From the NCBI GenBank assembly GCA_003254885.1, contig QANT01005117.1, forward strand, positions 1 through 31,022: a stretch of DNA of 31,022 nt. Reading direction: 5' to 3'. This stretch comes from Purshia tridentata. Lineage: Eukaryota > Streptophyta > Magnoliopsida > Rosales > Rosaceae. The notes beneath the pieces were generated by a model, which saw nothing but the letters and a program-made list of their open reading frames with translations, ran no database searches and was not told the DNA's origin. Positions 21,677 to 30,635 of the stretch are shown here, piece after piece; position 1 is the stretch's first letter; the number at the start of each line of letters is the position of its first letter. Both the position numbers and the translations under genes were made by a program.

Positions 21677-24673
21677 TGACAGGACCGTCCCCGAGTTCCA
21701 CCCTGGAACTCGGAGTGATCTTGCGGGAATCCAATATCAAGGAAAATCCTAGCGAAAATTCGGCAGAACCTCCCCTGAAATTGGACTAACCTTTTTTAAT
21801 TTCCTGTAAAGAACACTTCTAATTTCAGCAGCACCTCTACCATAAGCAATGAGTCTTCGACTAAATTTCAAAATGTCAACAAAATATAACTCAAATCCAA
21901 AACAGGATTTCCAAAGCATGTCTAATTTGAGTTTACCACAACAGATAAAAAGACCAACTTGGGAAAATAAATTTAAAATAAAAGCTTCTGCCTCGACGTG
22001 GTGTGGTCCAACCTCAGCGATCTCTTATGCCTGGGAAAAAAAGTTTAACAATACGAAGAAAAACAAACGTGAGATAAACCCAGTGAGTGGACATAAATCA
22101 AAAATAAGTATTGAAAATCCTTTAAATTCAAGTTTTCTCTAAGACCTCACAAACACCCTTTGAAATCCCCCAGTTTTAGATTATTTTCATAAAATCCACT
22201 AAAACTTTATGTAAAAATTGGTATATGAAAATCCATTCCGAAATCTTTGATAAATAAATAAAACGGGTCAAACTCCCAAATTATCAAATACAAACTGTAA
22301 ATTTATAACCATTGACAACCTTTTTATAAAACTAATATAATAATAAAAACTTCTACCCAACCAGTTACTCAACAAACCTACCGTACATGCGCAAGGCCCA
22401 CAACCTGCCATACACATGCAGGGCGAATAATCTGCCATACTTGCGCAGGGCCCACAACCTGCCGTACGCATGCAGGGCCAATAAACTGTCATACGTGCAC
22501 GCAGGGTCACCCCCAAAGGGCTAGGCATCCCGACACACGGCCCAAAGCCTACATATGTGCCATGATGGGTCCCAAAGACCTTACTGAACTGATCTGTGGC
22601 TAGGTAATTACACGGCATTTCAAGATCGCTTTTAGTTTCTGAAAACTACGACTATAAATCCTTGGCACCAAAGCCAGTTTGAAATCTAAATTTTTAACAA
22701 CTCATGCTCGAAACACTGAAATGAGAAAACTAGGATATATCCAAAGTCCAAATCAATTTAATTTAAGAAATCAAAACCATGCTCATGAACAATAATATTT
22801 TTAAATTAATTAAATCAACGCTCAGATAACTCAAATTGAAAATTCTGATGTACGTAACTGAGCTTCGATCCTCTGTTGAATCACTTGAGCTTCAGGATTG
22901 TTGCCTTCAATTTGAAGAATAAAATTCGAAATTAGGCTCGACTCAATGATAATTCTGATGTACGTAACTGAGCCCTAACTCTTTGAACTTTTTACGGTTA
23001 AAATCTCTAATTTCTCTTAAAGCCAATATACCCAATTCTATTTTAAATCACTTCTGTCTCGAATCTAACAACACCAACTTTAATACTTGTCAATTATATT
23101 CGATTAAATCCTATTCACCCCCAAACACAATCGGGTTTGTCCAAGAATTATTTTCGGCGCCAAAAAGTTCCTAAATAACAACTAAATTAAGCCTTTATCG
23201 ACCCGAAACACTTCCAATCAATCCAAGATTAAAACCCACTTAATTAGAGTCTAAATCCACAATAAAAACTAAGAGTTTAACAGCTAGGAGGTTCATATCA
23301 TCACCATTACCGTTCAAAGTAGCATTTCTATTCCCAAAAATCATAGTTCCTCCACACCTCTTCTAATTTACCGATCTAACATCATTTAGAGCTTCTGATA
23401 GGATAGAAATTACCTACAACACAACAAGATAGCCTCCAATTTCCGAATTAAATGTGAATCCCGCATTGAGCATAACCCCAAAATCACCATTTCTCCAATT
23501 TGATTTAATCTAACTATTCTAATCCTCAATAAATCGTTCCTAAGGGTGAAAATCATGCCCAATTTCAATTAAATCACCACGAACACCTTAAATTTCCAAA
23601 ATTTCCGAAATGGGCATAAGCCCCAAATTTCCAATTTTCAATTTCCCTCAAAATTTTCCAAAATTTCTCATTCCAATCTTCAATTAAAGGTTCGTAATGA
23701 TGGAAATTACCCAAAACACCTCACAATTTGTATTAATTTTGAAGACCCAAGCCAAACCTGAAATGACATAACCCCCAAAATCTCCCACTACCAAATTCTT
23801 CAAATTCCTCAAATTCAATCCACCAATCGAGTCCCTAATCACCCTAAGTTCGTGTCTTATCCTTCAATTGCACAAAATAACCATCAATTTCACCCAACCA
23901 TGGCCAAATCTGAAATAGGTGTCAAACCCCCAATTTCTTCATCCACAATTACTCAACATTAAACCACCAAATTAGAGGGGAAATACAGCCTAGAGTGAGG
24001 GAAAGAAAACTCACCTAAAATGGAGAGGAGTAGTGCCGAAAAATTGGCTGGAATTTGAGGAGAGGACCGGTGAGAATGACAGCTTCCCAAGCTGGTTTCG
24101 TCGCGCGCAGGGGCTGGGCTAGCTGGAGGAGTAGCTAGGGAGGCGGGTCGGCGGTGGGGCAGTTGGTCGGCAGATGGAGTGTCGCCGGCGGGTCTGGGTC
24201 GGCCGCAATGGGTCGTGTGGGTCGCGCGCAGAGGGAGAGGGAAGAGAAAATCACGGGCTAGGGGGCTGTGCGTGGGGAAATAAAGGGGGAGGGGCAATTT
24301 CCAGAAAATTCTGGAAACTTAAACCCATTTTAACATATTTACAAGTTTGCCCCTCACTTTAAACCTCCGTATTTCTCAAACCGTAACTCCAAACAACGCA
24401 TGCTTCATGTCTACGAACTCGTGAAGTTGAGCTCTACGCAACCATATCAAAGTCAACTCTAAAATCCGAACGATTTAAAAAGTCAACTTTTGGGTCACTT
24501 GTCACATTCATAACTTTCTAACCGTAGCTCAAAACGGGACATGCCGTGTGTCGACGAACTCGTGAGCTCAAAACCTTCCTAACGGACCTAAGGTCAAAGC
24601 TGAAATCCCACTCGAAACAAAAGTCAACTGTGGGCCCTATTAAAATTTACTTAGGAAGGTACGGGTCGTTACA
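21677..24673 (-). repeat. right LTR (5' LTR of the element), 2997 bp
   Basis: On the plus strand it runs TGACAGGACCGTCC to ACGGGTCGTTACA with intact TG...CA ends. It carries five 27-bp minisatellite units (22375-22512) and a patch where AATTCTGATGTACGTAACTG, followed by AGC, is present twice (22841 and 22951). The left LTR has only the downstream copy. It would hold the promoter for minus-strand transcription. Confidence 0.95.
22375..22512. repeat. 27-bp minisatellite, five units
   Basis: The same unit as at 17608-17695 occurs here five times. The difference of two units (54 bases) explains most of the length difference of the aligned segments. Confidence 0.85.
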
Positions 24674-24678
24674 GAAAC
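24674..24678 (+). repeat. target site duplication GAAAC (right)
   Basis: This is an exact repeat of 16879-16883 following the LTR end. Confidence 0.93.
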
Positions 24679-24855
24679 ATAATAGGATCAAGTTGACAAA
24701 GAGGGACTTATTATGACTGACAGTCACAGTCATAGTCGCCACTAAATCCATGCATTTAATACGTAAATCATGACTAACTATCTTTTTTCTCTTCCTTATT
24801 ATTCTCATTCACTGTGGGCTCCATACACTTCACGTAAACTGTTGCTTTTTTCAAA
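24679..24855 (-). pseudogene. captured gene fragment (second part, upstream exon edge and intron-like)
   Basis: This continues the insert at 16618-16883 beyond the retrotransposon. Minus-strand codons from about 24706 to 24679 (ending ...QLDPIM) run in frame into the part left of the LTR element. Upstream of 24706 the frame has stops and an acceptor-like TAATAAG, so the rest may be intron. The insert ends at 24855, where CACTA tandem-unit sequence (AATAATTGCGAATA type) resumes. Confidence 0.35.
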
Positions 24856-24915
24856 TTCTAGTAATTAACAATTGCGAATAACAACTGAGCGACTTCAACG
24901 ATTGGAACCATGCAT
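24856..24915. repeat. resumed fragment of the CACTA tandem unit
   Basis: CAATTGCGAATAACAACTGA, then GCGACTTCAACGATTGGAACC, matches the AATAATTGCGAATAATACAA...CGACTTCAACAATCAGAACC part of the units at 14728, 15366 and 15999. It lies to the right of the foreign insert and LTR element, linking both halves of the CACTA element. Confidence 0.8.
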
Positions 24916-25165
24916 GGCCATGGAGTATTTGATATTATGAGTATTATTATTATTATTGTAAATGTTATTATATTTATTGTTGTTATTGTTATTATGTAGT
25001 TATGTTCATCCATGCCCATAGTTAATTGAAAATAAAATACAAACCACAACAAAAATGAAAGTAATCCATAAGTACAAATTTACAACCTATAATCCATAAT
25101 ATATCTATATACATGTACAACGAACCACAACAAACCAAGATCGTAATAGTCAAGGTACACTAAAA
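24916..25165 (-). other. 3' flank of the Transposase_24 remnant
   Basis: This AT-rich sequence has an ATT/GTT microsatellite at 24943-24998 and lies downstream of the stop codon of the Transposase_24 remnant. It probably includes its 3' untranslated region; an AATAAA-type signal is present on the minus strand in the ATT-rich part. Confidence 0.5.
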
Positions 25166-27193
25166 CTATATTGCATCATCACCAAAAGGGGGCGGTGGCT
25201 GTAGGTATTGCCGGGCCAAGAACTCCCGCATGAGCATCTCCTTTTGAAGTTGCATCGCCAGTTCCACCTGCGCTGTCACCTGCGCGGTTAGATTGCGCTC
25301 GAGCTTCAATTGCAACTCTTGCTCCCTCCGCTCATGCTCCTCTCTCAGACGTGCATCCCCTTCCTCCTGTTTAAGAGCCTGCGCCTCCTTCTGAAGCTCA
25401 TGCTTGGCCCGTGATGCCTGTAACTGGGCCTACAAATCCTACACCTGTTGTTATAAAGATTCTATCTTCGCAAAATGCCGAGTGGAAGCGAACGTGCCTT
25501 TGAGCTCCTTGAATTTACCCCGCCTGCATCCCTTAATCTTCTGGCCGCGCCTAAGACCTAGGGTACTCGACATGATACGGAGGCCGGCATCAGGCTCTGG
25601 TACGATGGACTCCATAAGAGTGTGAAAAGGGAGCTGCCTAGCCTTCGCCAACTCCTCCAGATACCTAGCCTTCTTGGCCAGCATAGCATCTTTCAAATTA
25701 AGACAAAGGCAAGTTAGAAATTAGAAAATTAAGTGTATATATATATATAGATTTTCTTAGGTGAGGATGACTGCATTTTTTTTATTTTGCGAATGCGGAC
25801 AGAGGGTGGACAAAGTGCAGACAGTATGTGGACACAGATGATGTGTTTACAACAAGTTTTGATGTGTTGTAGTAAGGTTTGTAATTTTGTATTCACACAT
25901 TGTCCGCCTATTGTCTACCTTTTGTCCGCGTTCGCAAACTTTAAAATTTGCGGGCATCCTCTCTAGAGAAGGACTATATATATATATATAGAAATAACAA
26001 TTTGAGAATAAAGTTAAAAATTAAAAACTAACATGCTTAACCTTTGCGGCATCAAGTCTGGGTTCGACATACACCTCCCCATAGTTGTCAATCTCCGAAA
26101 AATGCGATCCGGCTTGAAAAAGAAAACGTTGTTGTCAAATACCCAACAAATTATCAAGACAAACAATATATTTAATCGACTAATTAAATTAAATGATGTC
26201 TAACTTGTCGTTGCTCCCTTATTCGGTATGAGAAGGGCTTTGCAGTTCCCCTTGTTGGTGGTGGATTTTTTTTCTCAAATAAGAGGCAAATTGACATTGT
26301 GCTAGTGCATATAAATTTATGGAGTTTAAGAAAAAAATATTATGAATTAATTAATTAATAATATAGAACGTACCAAATAGGCCGAATCCACGAAATGTCT
26401 ACACAACTACCACCACTGATCGGGCCGAGACAATATCTCCTTGGGGGGTTGGCCAATGCCTATTCTGGCGACTCCAAGGCAAGGAACATTTGGTGTAGGT
26501 CGTACTTGAACTAGTTGTACGCCTTCACAAAGAGCATCTCCATATAAGCTGCTGTGTCGGGATCCTCCCAATTACTGTCGTAGTTCACCTGCAAAAAATA
26601 AATATGAAAATGTTAGGAACCATGCCAAGAATCAATAATTGATACACGCAACTTATTAAATACTATACTCACCGACAACAACCCGTACATGTCCTGCTTG
26701 ACTTGTTGATCAAGCTTCTTCTAGCTGGGGGGTAAGCACGGGTAGTTTGTACATACGAACGCCCCCATCTTGGAAGTGAAAAGGTTGTTGATTGCGGTAT
26801 CGGCTGGTCGCCCAAAGAGGGGATCACACAAGATACCTATCCTACCACCAGCCTGGGTGATCTTGGCTTGCTTAAACCCTCGACTTTGGCCCCGTGTGGC
26901 TGACGAGGTGGAGGAAGAGGTGGATGAGGCTGGCACCGAAGAAGCAACGCCATCATCTGGTGGCTCACTCCCACACTAAGTGGGATGGGAGCCGAGCTGG
27001 TCAGTTCAACCTGGGGGGTAGGGGTTGGAATGCCACTACCCTCATCCGTGGCTAGATCAGCAGTGGGAAGTATGGGAGCAGATGAAGCTCAGGTGTCGAG
27101 TTGCGAGCCCCTAGAAGATGAGGGCTCTGATGATGAAGCAAAAGTGGTGCTGCTCTCCTTAGCTAGCCAAAATGCCCTCGTGAACGAAGACAT
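25166..27193 (-). pseudogene. CACTA Transposase_24 (PF03004-like) gene, at least five exons, broken
   Basis: Minus-strand exons approximate to 27193-26673, 26588-26374, 26268-26205, 26115-26042 and 25689-25166, with GT-AG borders for most introns. Exon 1 encodes a Ser/Thr/Pro-rich start (MSSFTRAFWLAKESS) and, after a frameshift, GGRIGILCDPLFGRPAD. Exon 2 has VNYDSNWEDPDTA and a PDQWW...LCRHFVDSAYL segment. Exon 3 has NKGNCKALLIPNKGATTS. The last exon has MSSTLGLRRGQKIKGCRR and a long Glu/Gln-rich coiled coil ending REFLARQYLQPPPPFGDD. This order fits the second gene of plant En/Spm elements, thought to bind element ends with TNP2. Several stops and at least two frameshifts make it non-functional. 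A MITE lies in the last intron. Confidence 0.8.
25750..25974. mobile_element. MITE in the last intron of the Transposase_24 remnant
   Basis: Terminal inverted repeats of about 75 bases: the left side has TGAGGATGACTGCA, TTTGCGAATGCGGACA and GGTGGACAA; the complement of the right side has AGAGGATGCCCGCA, TTTGCGAACGCGGACA and GGTAGACAA. About 225 bases in all, with no coding capacity. Both flanks are (TA)n runs, so the target duplication is TA-type or hidden in the microsatellite. The superfamily is unclear. The insertion lies between the fourth and fifth exon and so would be spliced out. Confidence 0.75.
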
Positions 27194-27302
27194 CTACAAA
27201 ACAAAATAAATTAGAATATTAGTTAATTACACCATTCATATATATCTTACCATTAACAAAAAAGATAATTTCACAAATCATAAAATGCAAAGTAATGACT
27301 TA
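27194..27302. other. AT-rich spacer between the two CACTA genes
   Basis: A short AT-rich segment between the acidic tail frame and the Transposase_24 start. On the minus strand it would hold the promoter or leader of the second gene; no TATA box can be assigned with confidence. Confidence 0.4.
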
Positions 27303-27497
27303 CTAAGCTACGTAATCATCACCACTATCATCGAAACCATCTCCGTCATCATCATCAATGTCATCCTCGAGATCATCATCATCCTTGAGACCGTCATCCT
27401 CGAGATCATCATCATCATCAGCAATCATGTTAGAAGGGTCGATCCAAGGAAGATGCGTCAGATCAATTGATATGACATCAATCTCAATTGGAGGCAT
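27303..27497 (-). pseudogene. acidic reading frame, probable C-terminal end of TNP2
   Basis: A 64-codon minus-strand frame starts just downstream of the TNP2 remnant's stop. It reads MPPIEIDVISIDLTHLPWID and then an Asp/Glu-rich tail with repeated DDDDDLEDD motifs. It may be the C-terminus of TNP2 brought next to the N-terminal half by deletion of the middle, or an independent short frame. The repeated GATGATGAT and CTCGAGGATGA units show slippage expansion. The opposite-strand frames here are shadows. Confidence 0.5.
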
Positions 27498-27499
27498 GT

Positions 27500-28745
27500 C
27501 TACTTATCAAACGTGCCCACACCATTTTGCCACAGGTCTTTTAATTCGTCAACCAATGGCAGTAGATAAACATTTATCTTCTTTCCAGGGGATTGGGACC
27601 TAGGAATTAATAGAGTCATCATTGTGAATTCCTTCTTTATGCACCGCCAAGGAGGCAAATTGTAAAAAACCACAACACGGGCCAAGTGCTGTGGAATGTG
27701 CTCAAGTTTCCATATGGATTAAATCTATTAGCTGCAAGTCCCAATCTCACATTTCAGGGTTATGCTGAAAACTCAGGATACATGTTGTCAAACGCCTTCC
27801 ACGCACTTCCATCTACAGGATGTCTCATCACATCATCATTGGCCCACTTATCTTTGTAACATCTCATGTCATTGGCCGTGTGCGTCGACATGTACAATTA
27901 TTGCAGTCTTGGCTTTAGTGGAAAATAACGCAACACCTTCTATGGAATTTTCTTCTTCCTATTCTCAAAATTGTTTTAATATCTCGGCTCATTGCACACT
28001 GGGCATTTATCCTTCCCCTCGTGTTCTTTGTAAAAAAAGGCATAGTCACACTTGCAAGTATGAATCTTTTCATAACCCAACCCAAGCGTTTTCGACACCT
28101 TCTTCGACTGATAATGAGTTTCGAGTAATAAATTGTTATGTGGAAGCATCCGTTTCACAATTCTCATCAAATGATCATAGCTTCGATTCGAATCATCAAA
28201 TGTAACTTTCTAATACATTAACTCTACGACAACATTCAACACTGACATAGGTAGCCCCTGGTTACAATGCTCGCAAGTAGGGTACAATTATCGCTTGACT
28301 TCATTCAACAATCTCTCATAATTCTCAAAATCTTCACTGAGAGTATCGTCATCTTCATTCTGGTTTTCACCGTCACCCCTATGAACAATTGGTTAGTCAT
28401 GGGAAATTGATGTATGTGGATAAGCACTGTCTATTATACCCATAACTTGGTCATCATCATGGGTAATAAGCATTGTAATTGTCCCAGCATCCGAGGAAGT
28501 CGAAGCACCCCCATCGATTCACCGTGATGAACCCATGTGGTATAACTGTATGTCATCCCATGTCTAATTAAGTGATATCTAACTTCCTCCACGGTCTTCC
28601 AAAAAAAGTTGTTACAATTCCGACATGGACACCTTATTTGATTATTCACATTTACACACCTCATTGTAGCTTCGATAAACGAGTCGATCTCATTCAAATA
28701 TTGTGCACTGATACAATTCAGATTCTCTATCCATTGCCGATCCAT
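27500..28745 (-). pseudogene. CACTA transposase TNP2, N-terminal part, broken and truncated
   Basis: Translation starts MDRQWIENL at 28745 and gives a transposase-associated zinc-binding domain (PF13963-like): IRCPCRNCNNFFW then YHLIRHGMTYSYTTWVHHG. After a frameshift near 28510 come an acidic linker and the TNP2 (PF02992-like) start: LGLGYEKIHTCKCDY, CPVCNEPRY, MSTHTANDMRCYKDKWANDD, and after a further frameshift NLPPWRCIKKEFTMM, LLIPRSQSPGKKINVYLLPL and VDELKDLWQNGVGTFDK. TNP2 catalyses CACTA excision and integration. Some eight in-frame stops are present, and the remaining catalytic core is missing after GTFDK, where a stop and the acidic tail frame follow. Family members are much longer, so the gene is dead. 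Confidence 0.88.
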
Positions 28746-29200
28746 ATTAACTGTTTCAAAGCAACATGGATCATTGTTCGTCGATCTCCTAATGCCTTCG
28801 GTAAGGGTTCTATCGCATTCGAGAGTGCACAATGTGTGTGGGTGGTTTTCAACTCCTACGATGTGTTTCGACCAGTTCTCCCAGTGCACGACATAGATAT
28901 TGAGAACTCATATCTAGTATGCACTCGAAGAACATTAGGAGACGCTACCAAATATCTCAAGATCGAAACACATCGATTGAGCCCCAAACCACACCACCCA
29001 CAATGTTCACTCCCAAACTGTCCAAAAATGGGACAATTTAAGAGTCTATTGGTGTGCCGAGCACCATTGCTCACAAGCACTACCAATAAAGATTTAGGAC
29101 AGAATAATATACAAAGTTATCCACTGATAACTTTGCATAAGCAGTTCAATATAGATATAAAAAGACAACAAATAAAATAAATTTTAAATTTAACAATATG
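28746..29200 (-). other. TNP2 upstream region
   Basis: On the minus strand this lies between the TNP2 start and the AT-rich repeats. A frame upstream of the ATG is partly open (from 28889 in the same frame) but has no family resemblance, so I treat it as leader or intron. The plus-strand frame 28572-29180 is a shadow. Confidence 0.45.
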
Positions 29201-29210
29201 CCTTAACTAA

Positions 29211-29600
29211 TATGCATTTAATAATTAACCTAAATTTCACAATTATTTCTAATATACCTACACACAAACTAAATAATAAATTTTATAATTAAAATCATAC
29301 AAATTAATTAGCTAGCTAATTAAATAATATAACCTAATTAATATGCATTTAATAATTAACCTAAATTTCACAATTAATTCTAATATACCTACACACAAAC
29401 TAAATAATAAATTTTATAATTAAAATCATACAAATTAATTAGCTAGCTAATTAAATAATATAACCTAATTAATATGCATTTAATAATTAACCTAAATTTC
29501 ACAATTAATTCTAATATACCAACATACAAACTAAATAATAAATTTTATAACTAAAAACATATAAATTAATTAGCTAGCTAGCTATGTGAAATTTACCTAA
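29211..29600. repeat. 131-bp tandem repeat, about three copies
   Basis: TATGCATTTAATAATTAACC starts at 29211, 29342 and 29473, an exact 131-base period. Units contain the palindrome TTAATTAGCTAGCTAATTA. The first two copies are nearly identical and the third more diverged. It lies in an intron-like part of the CACTA element upstream of TNP2. Confidence 0.92.
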
Positions 29601-29756
29601 TTTTAACATTTTAATAATTAGGTTTTAAGGCATACAAATTAACTAAATAATAGATTTTAGGCTTGACAACATACAGCCTAACTAATTATTTTAAACATAC
29701 ATATATATAAACTAATTAATAAATACACAATAATATTTTAAAATTAAACAATTTAC

Positions 29757-29804
29757 CTTGAAAATATAGAATCCTCCAAATCAACCTTTCACACTTCCTA
29801 GTTC
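29757..29804 (-). other. candidate 48-base noncoding leader exon
   Basis: On the minus strand ATGTTTGCAG is followed by 48 bases and then AAG with GTAAATTG, a well-formed acceptor/donor pair. With the donor at 29933 it suggests a spliced 5' leader for TNP2. Confidence 0.4.
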
Positions 29805-29933
29805 CTGCAAACATAAATTACTAAAATAAGATTAATTAATCAAATACTTATTTTTAACAAAAAAACCAAATTAAAACAAAAACAGAAAAAAAAATCCCAA
29901 AATAAACAAAAAACCAAAAATTAAAAAACTCAC

Positions 29934-30180
29934 CGAGAGAGAGAAGGGGAGATCTGGTTGGGGGGGTGGGGGGCTTTCACGGGCTGGAGAGGGCTGAGAT
30001 GGGGCTGAGGGTGGAGAGGGTGGGTTGGGGCTGGGTTTTCTGGTGAGGGAGGGAGGAAGGAGGGGATGGGTTTCAGGTTTAGGTGGAGAGAGAGGGTAGG
30101 TGGAGAGAGAGAGTGCAGTGGCGGCGGCTGGAGGAAGGAGAAGGCTGGCTGGGGAAAGAAAGAAAAAAACTTGGGGGGAT
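29934..30180 (-). promoter_or_regulatory. GC-skewed leader exon / promoter-proximal region of the CACTA element
   Basis: The plus strand is strongly G-rich (repeated GGGTGGG, GGGGCTGGG) and the minus strand C/T-rich, ending CTCTCTCTCG before GTGAGT at 29933. Such CT-rich leaders followed by a donor are common in plant transcripts. It probably contains the transcription start for TNP2. The open frames on either strand here are compositional. Confidence 0.45.
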
Positions 30181-30184
30181 TTAA

Positions 30185-30600
30185 GTTTCAGACTTTGGGC
30201 GACAACTGTCGCCCAAAGTCTCAATTCTGTTGCCCAATTCCGTTGCAAACATGTTAGTTTGTCAAGAACTTTGGGCAATGAATTAGGTGATTTCATCTCC
30301 TCAAAATCTTTGGGCAACGAAAAAATAGTTGTCGCCCGAAATATTTTCATCGCCTTACTCACTTTGGGCGACTAAAGTTTGTCATCATTGCCCAAAATTC
30401 AATTCCCAGGGCATTTTTGGATGATGCGTCTATTTTGTCGCTCAAAATTTACTTTGGGAGACGAGTTTTTTATTCCGTCGCCCAAGATTACTTGAAGTGA
30501 TGAATACGTCATTCACCCTAACCTTTTTTATCTAGGCCGATGAATTGGCTATTTCGTCACCTAAAAGTCTCTGGGGTGACAAAATGTTGTTCTTCGCCCA
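30185..30600. repeat. CACTA subterminal repeats, GGGCGAC type
   Basis: Alternating TTTGGGCGAC and GTCGCCCAAA motifs recur about every 30-40 bases in both orientations; the first two at 30195-30219 form a hairpin ACTTTGGGCGACA-ACTGTCGCCCAAAGT. In CACTA elements such motifs bind the element-encoded DNA-binding protein. The same motif appears at 8716-9350 and in the tandem units. Confidence 0.85.
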
Positions 30601-30619
30601 AATTGTCATTGACCAAACA

Positions 30620-30635
30620 CATTTTTCTTGTAGTG
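30620..30635 (-). mobile_element. CACTA terminal inverted repeat (5' end of element)
   Basis: Minus-strand CACTACAAGAAAAATG is the canonical plant CACTA terminus. Immediately outside is TGC, the candidate 3-bp target duplication; its partner cannot be checked because the distal end is not identified. Confidence 0.88.

Larger units (their letters stand above)
16884..24673 (-). mobile_element. complete non-autonomous LTR retrotransposon, Ty3/gypsy-type signals
   Basis: Two collinear LTRs of 3000 and 2997 bases flank an internal region of only 1793 bases, with a perfect GAAAC duplication outside. The primer site complementary to initiator tRNA-Met (TGGTATCAGAGCA) lies three bases inside the right LTR on the minus strand. 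A polypurine tract (GAGGGGAGAT) abuts the left LTR, so the element is in minus orientation. The internal region lacks gag-pol apart from a gag-like start and a pol-end-like FEDEIF-type vestige before the polypurine tract. This resembles large retrotransposon derivatives, mobilised in trans by an autonomous relative. It inserted into the gene fragment inside the CACTA element and is thus younger than both. Confidence 0.94.
14282..30635 (-). mobile_element. CACTA (En/Spm) element, minus strand, interrupted by an LTR retrotransposon
   Basis: The minus-strand terminus CACTACAAGAAAAATGTG ends at 30635 and is followed inward by GCGAC-type subterminal repeats, a TNP2 remnant and a Transposase_24 remnant in the order usual for plant CACTA elements. 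Farther inward lies a tandem array carrying the same GCGAC motifs (14392-16617). A partial unit of this array resumes at 24856 beyond the LTR element, showing that both sides belong to one structure. The distal CACTA terminus is not found, so 14282 is a minimum extent. Both genes are heavily mutated, so the element is non-autonomous. Confidence 0.8.

Noticed and set aside
25085..25165. A possible CACTA distal terminus close to the end of the Transposase_24 gene
   Set aside because: No CACTACAAG-type sequence is present there, and tandem-unit sequence with GCGAC motifs lies farther left, so the element extends beyond.
27285..27603. Plus-strand frames rich in Ile/Ser opposite the acidic tail
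   Set aside because: They are shadows of the GAT/CTC trinucleotide expansion in the minus-strand acidic frame.
27762..28205. A 147-codon plus-strand frame
   Set aside because: It is opposite the TNP2 core remnant, whose minus-strand translation matches TNP2 over the same bases.
28572..29180. A 202-codon plus-strand frame
   Set aside because: It overlaps the minus-strand TNP2 start, which has clear family motifs; the plus-strand product has none.
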